The notes: generated from the sequence alone by a model not told the origin. Shown: positions 48,180-59,092, counted from the first letter of the stretch. The stretch is 64,000 nucleotides of DNA from Daucus carota subsp. sativus (GCF_001625215.2 NC_030385.2:28855598-28919597), one strand, 5' to 3'. A program made the numbers and translations.

Positions 48180-48622
48180 CTGGAGCTACTACCCTTGAAT
48201 TGGTGAACACAGGCATCAACTTTCTGATAATCCACATGCTGCTGGTCCCTGTTCAATCCAAGAACCCATGAGTAAAATTCACAATATATACATTACCACA
48301 AATCCAAACTACTTTTCATTCGATATATAAAATATATAAACACACACTGACAGAGCTATGGCCAAGTTGTGCAAAAGCTTCTCTGAATCTTCAAAGAAAA
48401 GAGTAACAACTTCATTCACAAAATCAGGGTTACTCTCATCCTGAAGCTTCTGAATCTGCAGCCCCTAAATTTACATCAAGAAAAAACAGCCACATCAAAA
48501 TTAAACTCAGATCAGTGGTTTCAGTTCTGAGGGGCAAAAGGGTGATTAAAACAACTGACCTCACAATAAAGAGAAGACAAGAAATCGACATACTGTCGCT
48601 GCAACTGATTGACAATATCCAT
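48180..48622 (-). pseudogene. AHP: Histidine phosphotransfer protein (AHP) exons 1-3
   Basis: Exon 1 48560-48622 (MDIVNQLQRQYVDFLSSLYC), exon 2 48352-48464 ([20 protein letters not shown] and [17 protein letters not shown]), exon 3 48180-48248 (DQQHVDYQKVDACVHQFKGS). Borders and phases are exact. It gives the first 81 residues of a cytokinin-pathway HPt protein, including the ATG and the phospho-acceptor His (H74 in VHQFKGSS). The later exons (IGAxRV..., C-terminal helices) are absent, so it cannot form the full four-helix bundle. The reading frame is intact, suggesting recent capture. It lies in MYB-CC intron 1, 168 bp downstream of exon 1. Confidence 0.9.
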
Positions 48623-49015
48623 GGGGTTTTTCAACAAGTCAGAAAGACAGAGTCTTTACACTCAATTTGTTGCTTTCAGTGGGGATGGCTGAATTGTACT
48701 TGTACATATGACTGATTGATTTACATATATTCTTCACTCAAATGAAAAAAATTATATAGAAAACGAATGAAACAGAGGAAGAGACTCACTGTCAGGGCCA
48801 CCAAGCTTAGTGACAGCATGAACAAACCGATCACGAAGATCACTAGTCCACCTCAGCGTTGACTTGGGATCTCTTGTCACCACAACTCCACTTTAATATT
48901 CATACAAACCGCCTTCACCACCACCACCAACGCCAAAAATATCTCAGGAACCACAAATTAACTCTAAACAACTCCAAAAATATGTCTAAAATATAGAATC
49001 AATGTTACTCCAGCA

Positions 49016-50281
49016 ATAACTTCATTTGCATTCAGATCAGCAAGACTATATACAAAAAACAGAGCATGAAATCCATAACAACTTAAATCACAAAACAACT
49101 CACATTTGCGGGCAGCGTGAATCCTAGCAGAAGAGCAAAACAATGGTGCAAACAGTACTTTTCCCACATTGTTAACGGCCTATCGAAAGCTGAATGAATC
49201 CTGTTCTGCTAATAAACTACACCCTAAAAATCAAAACAAACACCTATGAGAACTCATAACTCCCAACAAAAACCAGAAAAAAAAAAAAAGAACACTGGCC
49301 ACGAATAGCTAATTGACATCGAAAGCAGTAAAAATTAGGGGGAAAATGAGAATTTGAAGTAAAATCTCACTTTCTTCAGCTCATCTGCTCAATCAGTGCC
49401 CTCAATTTTGATTACAGTTGAAACCTCCCTAATCACACAATCAAGAAATTGCAAATTAGACATAAAATTAGGCAAAGTTATGTTGAAAGCGTTTGTGTTT
49501 GTGTGTGTGTAAGAGAGAGAGAGACTGACTGATGAAAGCAATGGAAGCCATCGACTAAATCGTCGACTCGATTGAAAATCTCGTTGAGAAAGAGTTAAGG
49601 ATTGAGGTTGAGAGAATCAAAGAGTTGGGGATTGAGGTTGAATGAAAAGTAGAATATAGAGTAAAGTATAGAGGTCACCGAGATGGAGAGAGACAGAGGG
49701 CGATGGTGAATGGTGATAGTGGCTTTACGTGTAGTATTTGTTTTTGGGTGTAAAACAAACCTCTGTTAGGACTTCGGAGATAGAATTGTAACAGGAGACG
49801 ATTCTTACGTTTTAGTATAGCAACGAGAAGAGACTATAAAAAAATGATCAAACCAAAAAACATGAAGGAAAAGTAGGACTACAAATTATACCCATGTTGG
49901 CTATCTTATTATTTGTAAGCATAATATAATTTTTTAGTGTTTTATTATTAAATTAATATAATGGTATTTAATCATATTGGATTTACTAATGCAACCTAGT
50001 TCATGGTTCCATGATATGCTTAAAATGTAAAAGTCAGTTGAGAAAACTAATAACCACTTAACAATCTGTTTTGTGGAGCAGTGCTCCAAGACAGCTAGAG
50101 AATCAGGAATTTTAAAGGCATAGTGCAATACAGAAGAAGACAAATAGGAATTTTCATAAAGGCATAGTGCAATACTGAAAAATAAGAATAACTACTTAAC
50201 ATAGGTTCAATTCTTGTCAAAGACTTGGTGGCTATTAGCGTCTTTAATTATGAAAAGAAAAGGTAATTTTATTCGAGATAA
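49016..50281. other. MYB-CC leader/promoter region and Helitron junction
   Basis: 49016-49700 has GA/CT-rich leader-like sequence of the captured MYB-CC gene. 49833-49908 is the inner Helitron 5' zone, and 49909-49990 is the 3'-proximal zone of the second unit. 50070-50105 ('cagtgctccaag.cagct') resembles the outside flank at 54558-54577. Confidence 0.55.
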
Positions 50282-50500
50282 AAATCACAGAAAGAGGTCT
50301 ACCTTTTAGTGGTGTGTAGCCTCTTTCCACAAGTTGATGGTACTGCATATATGCTAAGAGGGTGCAACTTTTATGCAGCTCACCAAACTGGGGCGACCAG
50401 GATTGCAGCTCAAGCCTTCTTCTCAATGCCTTTCCAAAGCCTTTGGAGTGGAGTCCTCTGCTTCCAGGCTCATCTGATCTTTGCACTCTGATCTCAAACA
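50282..50500 (-). pseudogene. Unrecognised coding remnant
   Basis: The minus-strand frame reads FEIRVQRSDEPGSRGLHSKG, then LRRRLELQSWSPQFGELHKS and LAYMQYHQLVERGYTPLKG, ending in a GT donor. It is probably coding but does not match the TTL gene next to it. Family not recognised. Confidence 0.35.
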
Positions 50501-50519
50501 ATTTGCTGACAAGTGTGCT

Positions 50520-51460
50520 GATGACGATTGCATAATAATACAGAATTAAGTGCCTGATGTTGTAGTCCTTCAGCGTACACTTTCAAGGCATCTGAGAATC
50601 TTGATGCTTTAAACAGCTGGTTGCCTTCTGATCGAGCTGATGGCAAGGCCAGAGCCCTCTCTGCTGTAGCTTTTGCCTCCTCGGTTGGATCAAGTTTCGC
50701 TGCACATTGAGCAGCCGCCACTGCCTCCTCAAATCTAAAACAGATGATATTACATGTTAGCACGATAATATAGTAATATAACACAAATTTAAGTCTAAGA
50801 CTCTGAAGACAATAAAAATTATGATCAGTTGTATAGAGTTTTTCACTAACCTGCCAGCTGCCATGTAAACTTGTGCTTTGGTTGTTAATAGATCAGAACA
50901 ACCAGTAGCCCCCAAAAACTGGATGCATAAATTTGTGTCGTTTGGCCCTTTTTGAATTATGGTATAGGCTTCTTGGTGTTTACCGAGATTCAGCGAGGCC
51001 TCTGCTTTTAAAGCATATATCTAAAAAATGAAATTTTTTTGTCATGAGCAAATATAAGAGATCCAGATTTCTGTATATGCATAGATGATAACTGTAAAGG
51101 GTATCTATTCAAATTTTCTGTGAACAGAACAACTGTTAAAATTGGGGTAACAAAAACATGCAAGTATTTATATATGGCATCTTGGCTATCTAAAATAGAA
51201 TGACATAATTATTTAAATAGTATAATTGTGAACAGATGCATAGGCAAAGTCTTGGACATCAATAGACCTAGAAGCAACAAAATTAGTGTGAATATACGAT
51301 TTAGTTACCTGAGGAGAAGAATCTACACCAGATGAGATTGCCAAATGGATCTCCTCTTCTACTGATTCCCAGTCTCTTACTGTTCTAGCTTCTTTGCTCT
51401 TGGTCAGATGCATCTTAAGGGCTTCGGCTAGTGAAACTTCTCTTGCATCAGCGTTTGAAT
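50520..51460 (-). pseudogene. TTL: TTL (TPR and thioredoxin-like) gene fragment
   Basis: Three exons in phase on the minus strand. 51309-~51460 encodes MHLTKSKEARTVRDWESVEE to SGVDSSPQ. 50851-51020 encodes IYALKAEASLNLGKHQEAYT and LTTKAQVYMAAG. 50734 to ~50520 encodes FEEAVAAAQCAAKLDP, ALPSARSEGNQLFKASRFSD and NSVLLCNR. These are consecutive TPR units of the plant TTL proteins (tetratricopeptide repeats followed by a thioredoxin-like domain; scaffolds in osmotic-stress and brassinosteroid responses). Both the N-terminal TPRs and the thioredoxin-like domain are missing, and homology breaks after CNR. No internal stop was seen in the three exons. It lies inside the right unit of the composite Helitron. 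Confidence 0.88.
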
Positions 51461-51729
51461 CTTAAAGCTATAGTAGAAGTCACTAAATTAGTGATGACTG
51501 ATGAGGAAGAGTGGTTTAACTATTTAAATGTCCTAATGGTTTCAAGATCTATCCATTAAAAACTCAGATATTAAAATAAACAAAAACCATATTACTATAT
51601 ACGATTTCCAGAGACGAATTAATCATCAATTTGAGGTGTGATTCATGTTTGCTTGATAAATAAAACAAACATTATTAACAAAAAAAAACTTCCCTCTGGG
51701 ATATTACATGGTGCCACTGCTGAAGGTGT

Positions 51730-51950
51730 TCTGGAAGGGGTAGCCTATGATGAGATCCAAAGTAAGACATACATGGAAGTGAAAGGAAGTGGAACTGCCA
51801 ACCAGTGCTCAACAATTGATGGTGGAACTGAAACCTTCGCGGTCAAGCCTGGAAAGTGCAATGCCAAGAAATTCTGGTTAGAGCCAACATCATTCACTGT
51901 TAAGGCGGAGCATGTGGGCAAAAATGCCCCACCAGAAACAGAATTGGCAA
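51730..51950 (+). pseudogene. psbO: PsbO (oxygen-evolving enhancer 1) fragment
   Basis: The plus-strand frame encodes [40 protein letters not shown] and [20 protein letters not shown], then diverges. This is the N-terminal part of the mature thylakoid-lumen PsbO protein, which stabilises the Mn cluster of photosystem II. CSTIDGG retains the Cys of the family's CPTIDGG; its partner in KKFCLEP is changed to Trp. The transit peptide and the beta-barrel remainder are absent. The frame is open through the homologous part. It is the only PsbO piece here and is opposite in strand to the TTL piece beside it. Confidence 0.9.
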
Positions 51951-52576
51951 CTTCTCATAGAATTTCGATTCATATGCAGAGAACATACTGATGAGACATT
52001 TTTGAGGAATTCACAACAGTCTAAATACGAAGGTGGATTAAATTCATCTTGAGGCTTCCAGCTACATAAACAACAGAGTTAAAAACAAAAAATCCTCTCA
52101 CAATATTTTACTACACTATTACAAGTCCTAGAGAACCAAAACTTATATACCAATAAACGAAATCAAACATAGTTCTGATTGAAATGAAACAACCATAGCA
52201 TATAATAACAACAAATCAAAGGATCTGCCAGAAATTACTGAATAAACCAACATACCATAGTTCTGTTGATGCTTTGCTTACTCTTCAAAAACAGTATGAT
52301 CTAAGTGATGACACTGATATTACTCTTCTATGGGTAAGCATACAGGAATTACCTTTTTCCCCTAGACTAAGTTACCCGGTTTACTTGAAATTACCTGAAA
52401 ATAAAAATGCCAACCAGAGTTTAACAATGCATATTAATTTCATATATTGATACAAAAGATAATTAAATAAACCAGGAGACGATTTATATCTCTTGCTAAA
52501 TATAAAAATCCTATCGTGTCGCAGATCTTTTATTATAATAGGCAACCAGTTGAAATTTATGAAATTGTAAATTAGG

Positions 52577-52790
52577 ACTACCTCTGTCCCGGCAGGAGGT
52601 ATACATTGGGGGACAGGAACTCGGCACGCATCTTAAAGCCCCGTTAAACTATAGTTCCATATATTATTTTTATTTTCTTCTAAATAAAAATTCAATGTTT
52701 AAACTTTAATACAAAAAAGTAAAAAAGTTAATAATAAATTATGGAAGTAGACTTTATAATCACCTTAAAATGTGTTTATAATGTTTTGTT
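52577..52790. mobile_element. Stowaway-like MITE remnant
   Basis: The left part ('cctctgtcccggcaggaggt', then 'aggaactcggcacgc') is related in inverted order to the right half of the Stowaway at 39535-39785. The right end is lost. Confidence 0.5.
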
Positions 52791-52858
52791 CCCTGAAGAG
52801 TGGAATGCTTAAACATAATTAATTATATTGTGTCGTTTGTTTGTTGAAGTTTTTAGAA

Positions 52859-53005
52859 ATGGCGAGTTTGATATGGGAAACAGCTGAAGATTTGGCTAGG
52901 AATAAAGGTCGGGTTCTGTCATTGTATCGCCGGATATTGAGGAGTCTAAACTCACCCAATTTGCCACTGAACTTGGCGGCTCGATTATCTAAGAAAGTAG
53001 AGGTC
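52859..53005 (+). pseudogene. LYR-motif protein, first exon (captured)
   Basis: From the ATG at 52859 the frame reads MASLIWETAEDLARNKGRVL, SLYRRILRSLNSPNLPLNLA and ARLSKKVE, then leaves homology at a GT (gag|gtctta). This is the first exon of a small mitochondrial complex-I LYR-type protein (At3g19508-like); the SLYRRILR segment holds the LYR motif. The exon is undamaged, but the rest of the gene (RAIFMLASEE-type continuation) is absent, so it is a captured piece. It is on the plus strand in the right unit of the composite Helitron. Confidence 0.85.
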
Positions 53006-53529
53006 TTAGGACACCAGACTAGTGAGATAATAGGCTTCTACATGGAAACAGAAAACTGCAACCTAAAGAAGACCAAAGAAAATAAGAAACTTAATTATAA
53101 AAAAGTCCCATATGGCAGTAATTTTTGGTGAAGCACAGGATGCCAATCATAAATTCTCTTATACCATGACCGAATAAAGTCATTTAAAGGCTCAAACAAC
53201 TATACTATCAAGTATACATCATAAACATAATATTTGGTCTTCTACATTCATATAGTTTTGCACAGAATTTCAATAAAGTAAAGTCAAAAAGTGAAGCCCG
53301 TGATCTAGTGCCAGCTATGGCCTTGTACTTGCGACAGATCCATTAAAATGCAGTTTCAAATTATCGAGATATAGTCGAGCAACAAAATGACCATTGCAAG
53401 TCCTGTCATGTCAAAAGCCCTTCAAGAACACCCATGACAAGAGAGGGGATCAGAGAAGAGTTGCATAATAATCCTATGGCTATCAAGAAATATTTAGTGA
53501 TTATGTTCTCTACAATCAGGTATAACATA

Positions 53530-53713
53530 GAGCTCCACAGGTTAGCTCGGTTGGTAAGAGCAAGTGGCAGCTATCATGAGTGTTCGACTCCCTCGGGAGA
53601 TGCTTGGAATGCTTGTCCTTAATAGTTGAGTCCGGATTTACCCGGTTAAGACTGGGGGCAGTCCATAACCCAAGGTTTGAAATCCCTCAGAAATGTAAAA
53701 AAAAAGCAAAAAA
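53530..53713 (+). mobile_element. tRNA-derived SINE
   Basis: It has a pol III A box (TTAGCTCGGTTGG, 53542-53554) followed by AAGAGC and a B box (GTTCGACTCC, 53582-53591) at normal spacing, then a non-tRNA body and an A-rich 3' tail (53696-53713). The tRNA part does not close a full cloverleaf, and a body and A-tail follow it, so it is a SINE rather than a tRNA gene. Target duplications are not clear. Confidence 0.85.
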
Positions 53714-54542
53714 GGTTTAGGACTATTTGAAGTATATGTTGATTTCCACTCCAACTTATGGTGTGCAGGACATGATCACTGCAGAATGGCCTATGGCTTA
53801 ATGTTTTCTATCAGACGATTCTCAAAGTTATTCAGCCTAGCAGTTATAAAATATTACAGTGCATTGCAAAACGAAAGTGGTAGTGCTTGATTTAGGTAGC
53901 ACCTGCAAAGCACACACGTGTAGAACACTAATTCTATATGCTGAATTCACATCACATTGAGTTAAATTTTTCAAACAACTCTCAGATCAAACACTTTACG
54001 TGCAAAGAAAGAGCACAATCAGGAACCAAAGAAAGAGCACAACAGAGGCAGCTAAAAACAAAGATCAAATTAATCAATTCTTATAAGCAACTAATTTACT
54101 GAATTTAAGATATATAAACAATGGATAACAAAGAGAGATACTTAATCAGAAGAGAGACAACTCATATCCATATATATTCAGAAGAGAGACAACTCATATC
54201 CATATATATGTATGAAGAACAAACCTTATGGAATGACTAAATTATAGTCTAGTATCCAAATCTGAAACTGCGTCACTTAAATTATGCCAATGTTGTCTTT
54301 CACCAGGAAAGGGTTTGCAAGATGTGGTTGATTATAATAAAATCAATGTCCAGCATGTGATAGAAGTCTAGGAGGAGCACTCTAACAGGAGCCGTTGTTT
54401 ATTATGTTTATTACTAATTACTAATAGGCCAGTAAGGAAGTAACATAGAAAAGGACGAAAAAAATAGACCAAACCAAAAAACGTGAAGGAAAAGTAGGAC
54501 TACAAATTATACCTATGTTGGCTTTTTATAGTATAGTATAGA

Positions 54543-56524
54543 TGGTGGTACCCCGACCAGTGCTCCAAGCTAGCTAATTGATGTTGCAAGAACCTGTAAA
54601 CAGATTCCGTTGTCATGGCAGCTATTCTAGTGACAACACCGCTTCCCTGTAAAAGAAAAAAAAAACAGACAACAGAGTGTGAATCAGATGAATGTGATGA
54701 CTGAGGCAAACACAAAGAAGGGTAAGAGCTATAACAGTGAAGCTAAACTATGTAGGAGGTCGAGTTATATATCCTTTTTATTTTAATGTATAAACAAGTT
54801 GACACCTCTAAATTACTTAACTAGTAACTACAGTTTAGAAAGCTTTTAAAATTTTATTACTGGGAACACAGATTCCAACTTCTCTTTTCTACCTATGAAT
54901 GATTTGGTAGACAAGTTGTAACATGAAACGGGATCTCAAGTACTATAACTAAAATAAAGATTATATAGAAACTTACCATGGAGCTCAATACAAACTAATT
55001 CATAACTGTTTATTATGATTCAAAAGTCATTTAAGATCAGTCAAATGTAAAGATGCAGTCAAAGTAGCACAAATCCAGAAGTGATGGATCAAAATATATG
55101 AGGTAAGTATAGAAGTTACTAAATAACTCTTCATCCACGCTTAATTTATCAAGTATTTACTGAATGAAAACAAATGAAGTAATAGTGTAATACTAACTGG
55201 TACCATATGCCAAAATATTTATCTTTGCTAGAAATAATTGTGCTTCACATCAGTATACATGATGTGGCCGATGAATCACTAGAAACAGAGGTCTTCCAAT
55301 TGTGCAACAACCAAAATGGATACCAAATAGGGTTACCTGAGGACCAAAGGGACTGCAAGAAGCTAAAAAACTCGGTTTCTCTATACAATGGCTTGTACGT
55401 GGAGATGAGTAGCTTTGTGACCTTGTAGCTGAAAACTGAAGTTGCTCAGAGCCTCAGACATCATTTTCTTGACATCTTCTTGAACTTCGTCTTGGACATG
55501 TTTCAATTTGGACTACAATCAAGCGGCAACAATTAATATGAACCCTACATTTTTAAGGATTTAAATATATATATATTTTGGTGATCTATCTATTTGTTAC
55601 CAAGCATTTATCACAAATATAATTTAAACCTTTTTATCAAAACTTATTATCAGTTAGCATGCATTGTGATCATATATACATGTAGTACTATGGTTACATA
55701 CAACCTGGGAGCATAGGTATTAGTTGATCATCAACTACAATACTCATTTAGACAAATGCGACAAGACGATATAAATAACATCACAGATTAAGTGTGTGAA
55801 CGAAAAGATAGATCAAGTTACAATACAGACCACATAAGCTCAGTTCAAAGGTCAAAGTTCTAACAGAAAGGAAATAACACACACAAGGTAATACAACAAT
55901 ATTGAGTCCCATCCAACTAGTAGATATGACTGTTATCAATACTATCCGATAGCATCCCTCTCGCGGGTAATCATCCCAGTACGAGAAAGTGTAGTCATCT
56001 CCTAAATCAACCAATCCATAACGCTAGCAAGCGCAGATAGCTGATCATCAGGGGACCTCCCTGCCACATCCCTATCAAAACGCTCGTAGGGCCTCACAGC
56101 GTAAGTTATGGACCCTAGTACTCCAACTCTCGTCAACTGCAGCAGTACTAAAATCAAAACAACACATCTTCCCTAAAAGCAAAACAACACAATTTCTTAT
56201 TCCCTTTCTCCACACAATGGCAAAACCAGTAAACCATAATTTGAAACCTCCAAGTGATTAGTACAGCTACTACCGTAATGATTTGAAACCATAATATGTG
56301 TGAAGGGGAATAGAAGTGAATAATACAGATACACACATATGCATTTAATTAGTATATAAAAATTAAGAGATATTTATCTATATGTTTCATATGCAGGGCA
56401 ATTAATTTATAAATATAGGTAAATCGCAATAAGCCCAACTATTAACAGACCTTATTCCATTAGGTATTATTAATTCATAGCTATCAAACGGATACAGTAA
56501 AATGTGAAAAAATCCTTCTCCAAA
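54543..56524. other. No gene recognised between Helitron and nucleoredoxin gene
   Basis: A minus-strand exon-like piece at 54560-54652 (GSGVVTRIAAMTTESVYRFL...) follows a good acceptor. A second open piece near 55990-56130 (SITYAVRPYERFDRDVAGRS on the minus strand) is also unassigned. The remainder is non-coding; 56330-56524 should be the 3' flank of the nucleoredoxin-like gene. Confidence 0.35.
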
Positions 56525-58901
56525 TCACCAACAGCAACATAAAAGGGTTTCTAAAGGTTCATATAAATCTTCTTGCATATCCTGCAGGACCTCATCTTCC
56601 ATCTTTTCAGCATCAAAAAAGGGAAAGACCGTCTTCCCAACTGCAAGGCGTCTTGTCATTCTGACAATTCTTCCGTCACGATCGAATGCAACAAGCCCAT
56701 TTTCACCATAATAAAAAAGACGACGCATGACTTTGCCAGCATCCGAGGCATTACTAAAAGGTGGATGCATTAACCATGGGATAACTGCTCCAACATGCCC
56801 CCACTTCGACTCTTCACGGATGTGGATCACCTCAAATTCATCGTCTGTACCCTTCATCTGGTTGTACAATGCTATTAGCTTCTTCAATGTTTGTTCTGGT
56901 ATATCATAAAAAAGTTGAAATAATACTATGATTCTCTTTCCAACAATTTGTGAGAATTGAACCTGTAAAGTTGAAGAGAAAAACCAATTAACATAACGAA
57001 ATTGACAAATTAACAAACTGGAAAGAGTTGGAAGACAAAGGAACAAGATCTTCATGTAAATATGGGAAGGGCCAGAATTTGCAAGGTATAGGAAAAAATT
57101 ATACTTGTCCACTGCTGCTGGAATATGTTACTACTTTTTACTTATATTGTAGGTGGAATAACAAAAAAGATACGGTAGGGGAAGCTTCTAAAGACAATTT
57201 AAGAGATATATAATAACTTACCTTGGAACCATTTTGTTGTCTGAAGATGGCATCTAGATTCCAAAACATCTCTGGTTTCACATCCTTAACCTTTTCAATT
57301 TTTAAATTGACAGCACTAAAGCGAGTGAACGGGTATGCTGGAATACCATAACAACACAAGATGTTAGCACCACACGGTTCAATGAATTTTCCACGGGGTC
57401 CAATAATCACCAGCTTTGAAACAGGATAAGGCCCAGGATCACATATGGTACTGTCAAAGATCCTCAGCAACTTCTTACAACAATCTGTGTCTTTAGATGG
57501 GATCGCCAACCAAGGCATTGCCTCAAATGTTTTCCAGAATGTATCTTCACATGTATCAGACGAGATAGAAAGTAAATTAATGAGCACAACCTCGAAAGCT
57601 TCCATTTTTTTACACAACTCTTTGTATGCCAACTTAAGTTTTGATGTGATGCGTACGTTCGAAATATCTGTAAAAAAATATAAGGCTACCACCTTATCTT
57701 CAAGCTTATGTAGAGGTACCTACAAAGAAAGCGTTGTTAATAAGGGATATATATCACATGATAATCTGAGTATTTTAGAACACGCAAATGAATTATATCA
57801 GATGATAAAGATGTCAAAATGATAACATGATGCTAGAAGACGTATACCTGGTCTCCTTTGTTGGTGATCACATAATCACGTTGAGGAGAGGCCAAGAGTG
57901 TACTAACAGAAAGCTGCTCCATGGTAACATAATCTTCATGATCAAGGCACTTTAGCCTTTGTTTGGTGAAAGGATAACCAGCAGATCCATACATTGAAAA
58001 CACTTGGGTAGCATCAGCTTGCAAAACCACCCCTCTAGAGTCAATGACAAATGAGACGGGCTCCATTTCCAGACGGGTATCGCTGACTATACAAAACAAT
58101 TTTTCTAGCCGGTTCCTGGATTTTAAATCTGAGAATGGGATGGCAGTCCATGGCATTGTAGAAAATATTTCTTCAAAACATTGTTGAGGAGTAGAATATG
58201 TTGATGTCGATTCTCGTGTGTCAAGGCAAGTAAGACCATCCCCAACTGCAACAAAGACAACCTCAAAGCCACCTTTCGGCTCTAACTTTTTGTATATATC
58301 TATTAAATCCGGATCTGGTATCAAATTGTTATGCCCTTTTACCAGTGACACGAAATGTAGAACAATAACCTTGCCAACCAGTTGCTCCTTTTTTATCTAC
58401 AAAGACATCAAAAGCATAACCAGGCTACTAAGCTATCAAATTTCTATCAAAAACAGAATTATATCTTGTCTTCTTATACTAAAGAAATTTAAATCCTAGT
58501 ATAGTGTAGTTTTAGGACCTTATTATTAAATTTAATAGAAAATTGTTCAATTGAGGATTCAAATTAACTATAACAATCGATTTCCTACACTTAGACATGT
58601 ATCTAGTTCTAAAATATTAAATATGTGTTGATAAACATGTGCATCCAATATCGAAAAACAAACAAGCAATTTAGGAACATACCTGTACATCCTTGTATTT
58701 GATTAGATAGTCTCTCTCTTGAGTGAAGAGAAGGTCCTTCAGATTCACTGTATCACCAATTCGATAGGGTTTGTTCCCCTTTTTACCCTTGTTCCTCTTC
58801 TTCTTACCTTTGGCTGGTTTCTCTATATGCTTTTTGATAAAAACCTTTGATACAGAATCATCAGCTTTGCAGTTGTTTGGCAAACTCCTTGTCATCACCA
58901 T
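56525..58901 (-). CDS. Nucleoredoxin-like protein without CxxC, four exons
   Basis: Exons 58683-58901, 57848-58396, 57222-57719 and 56525-56962; all introns are GT-AG and phase 0, giving 567 residues. Residues 1-50 are Lys-rich (KGKKKRNKGKKGNK, possibly nuclear or RNA-binding). Three thioredoxin-like repeats follow. Each starts in the preceding exon with a 'RDY(L/V)I' type strand, so each intron falls at the same point of the repeat: LLFTQERDYLIKYKDVQ|IKK, LLASPQRDYVITNKGDQ|VPL, AIFRQQNGSK|VQF. Each repeat has a (M)PW-A-IP or IPW segment and a DSRGVVLQ / GPRGKFIE / DRDGRIVR strand, as in plant NRX1. The WCPPC active site is absent in all three (FVSLVKGHNN, FFTDISNVRI, FQLFYDIPEQ), as is the C-terminal DC1 zinc finger of NRX1; the C-terminus ends CCCW. 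It is probably a non-redox scaffold or peroxide-response paralogue. No stop or frameshift, so likely functional. Confidence 0.87.
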
Positions 58902-59008
58902 CAGATCAGATCAGTTCTGTAACACAAAAATATACGTCCGAGAATGTAAGATATAATAGACACCTAAGTTCGTGGGAAAGAATTCAAAAATAAATATACA
59001 AGGAAATT

Positions 59009-59092
59009 AAGTAATTAACATTTAACGGAACGTGTTTACCATAGAAGAAATTTTAAAATAACTTTTTTCTTTCTTTATTATAAAATAAATAC
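59009..59092 (+). repeat. ~80-bp direct repeat flanking the Harbinger element, left copy
   Basis: From aagtaattaac through 'ggaacgtgtttacc' to 'aaaataaatac'. The right copy, 62351-62428, has the same sequence apart from a 7-bp indel ('catttaa') and a few substitutions. It ends exactly at the element's left tip. Confidence 0.92.

Larger units (their letters stand above)
45587..48935 (-). pseudogene. MYB-CC (GARP) transcription factor, 5' half, split by other captured genes
   Basis: Exon 1 (48790-~48935) encodes TRDPKSTLRWTSDLRDRFVH and AVTKLGGPD, with an in-frame TAA just upstream (EY-stop-SGVVV). Exon 2 (45752-45828, 77 bp) encodes KATPKSVLRLMGLKGLTLYH and LKSHLQ. Exon 3 (45587-45653) encodes KYRLGQQASRKQDTVEQNIE. 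Splice phases fit exactly (GAC A|AA GCA ACT). Together they form the complete SHLQKYRL-type GARP DNA-binding domain of PHR1-related MYB-CC nuclear regulators; the coiled-coil exons are not seen. A CT-rich leader extends upstream to about 49600, so the promoter side was probably captured too. Intron 1, about 3 kb, contains AHP and TRM6 pieces on the same strand. Confidence 0.88.
42232..54542 (-). mobile_element. Composite Helitron (two fused units), minus strand, six-gene fragment carrier
   Basis: The 5' end at 54542 reads A|TCTATACTATACTATAAAAA on the minus strand. The 3' end at 42232 has hairpin GCCCGTGCTTCGCACGGGT and CTAG|T. Around 49833-49908 a second copy of the 5' zone occurs (minus strand: GCCAACATGGGTATAATTTG, GTAGTCCTACTTTTCC). 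It is abutted at 49909-49990 by sequence matching the 3'-proximal zone at about 42263-42345. So two related Helitrons lie head-to-tail, with the junction's hairpin, CTAG and TC lost. The left unit carries MYB-CC, AHP and TRM6 pieces; the right unit TTL, psbO and LYR pieces. No Rep/helicase was seen. Confidence 0.72.

Noticed and set aside
53530..53600. Possible tRNA gene
   Set aside because: A and B boxes are present, but no cloverleaf closes and a SINE body with A-tail follows.
54560..56130. Minus-strand pieces at 54560-54652 and 55990-56130 as genes
   Set aside because: Short open stretches with one plausible splice site each but no recognised domain or partner exon.
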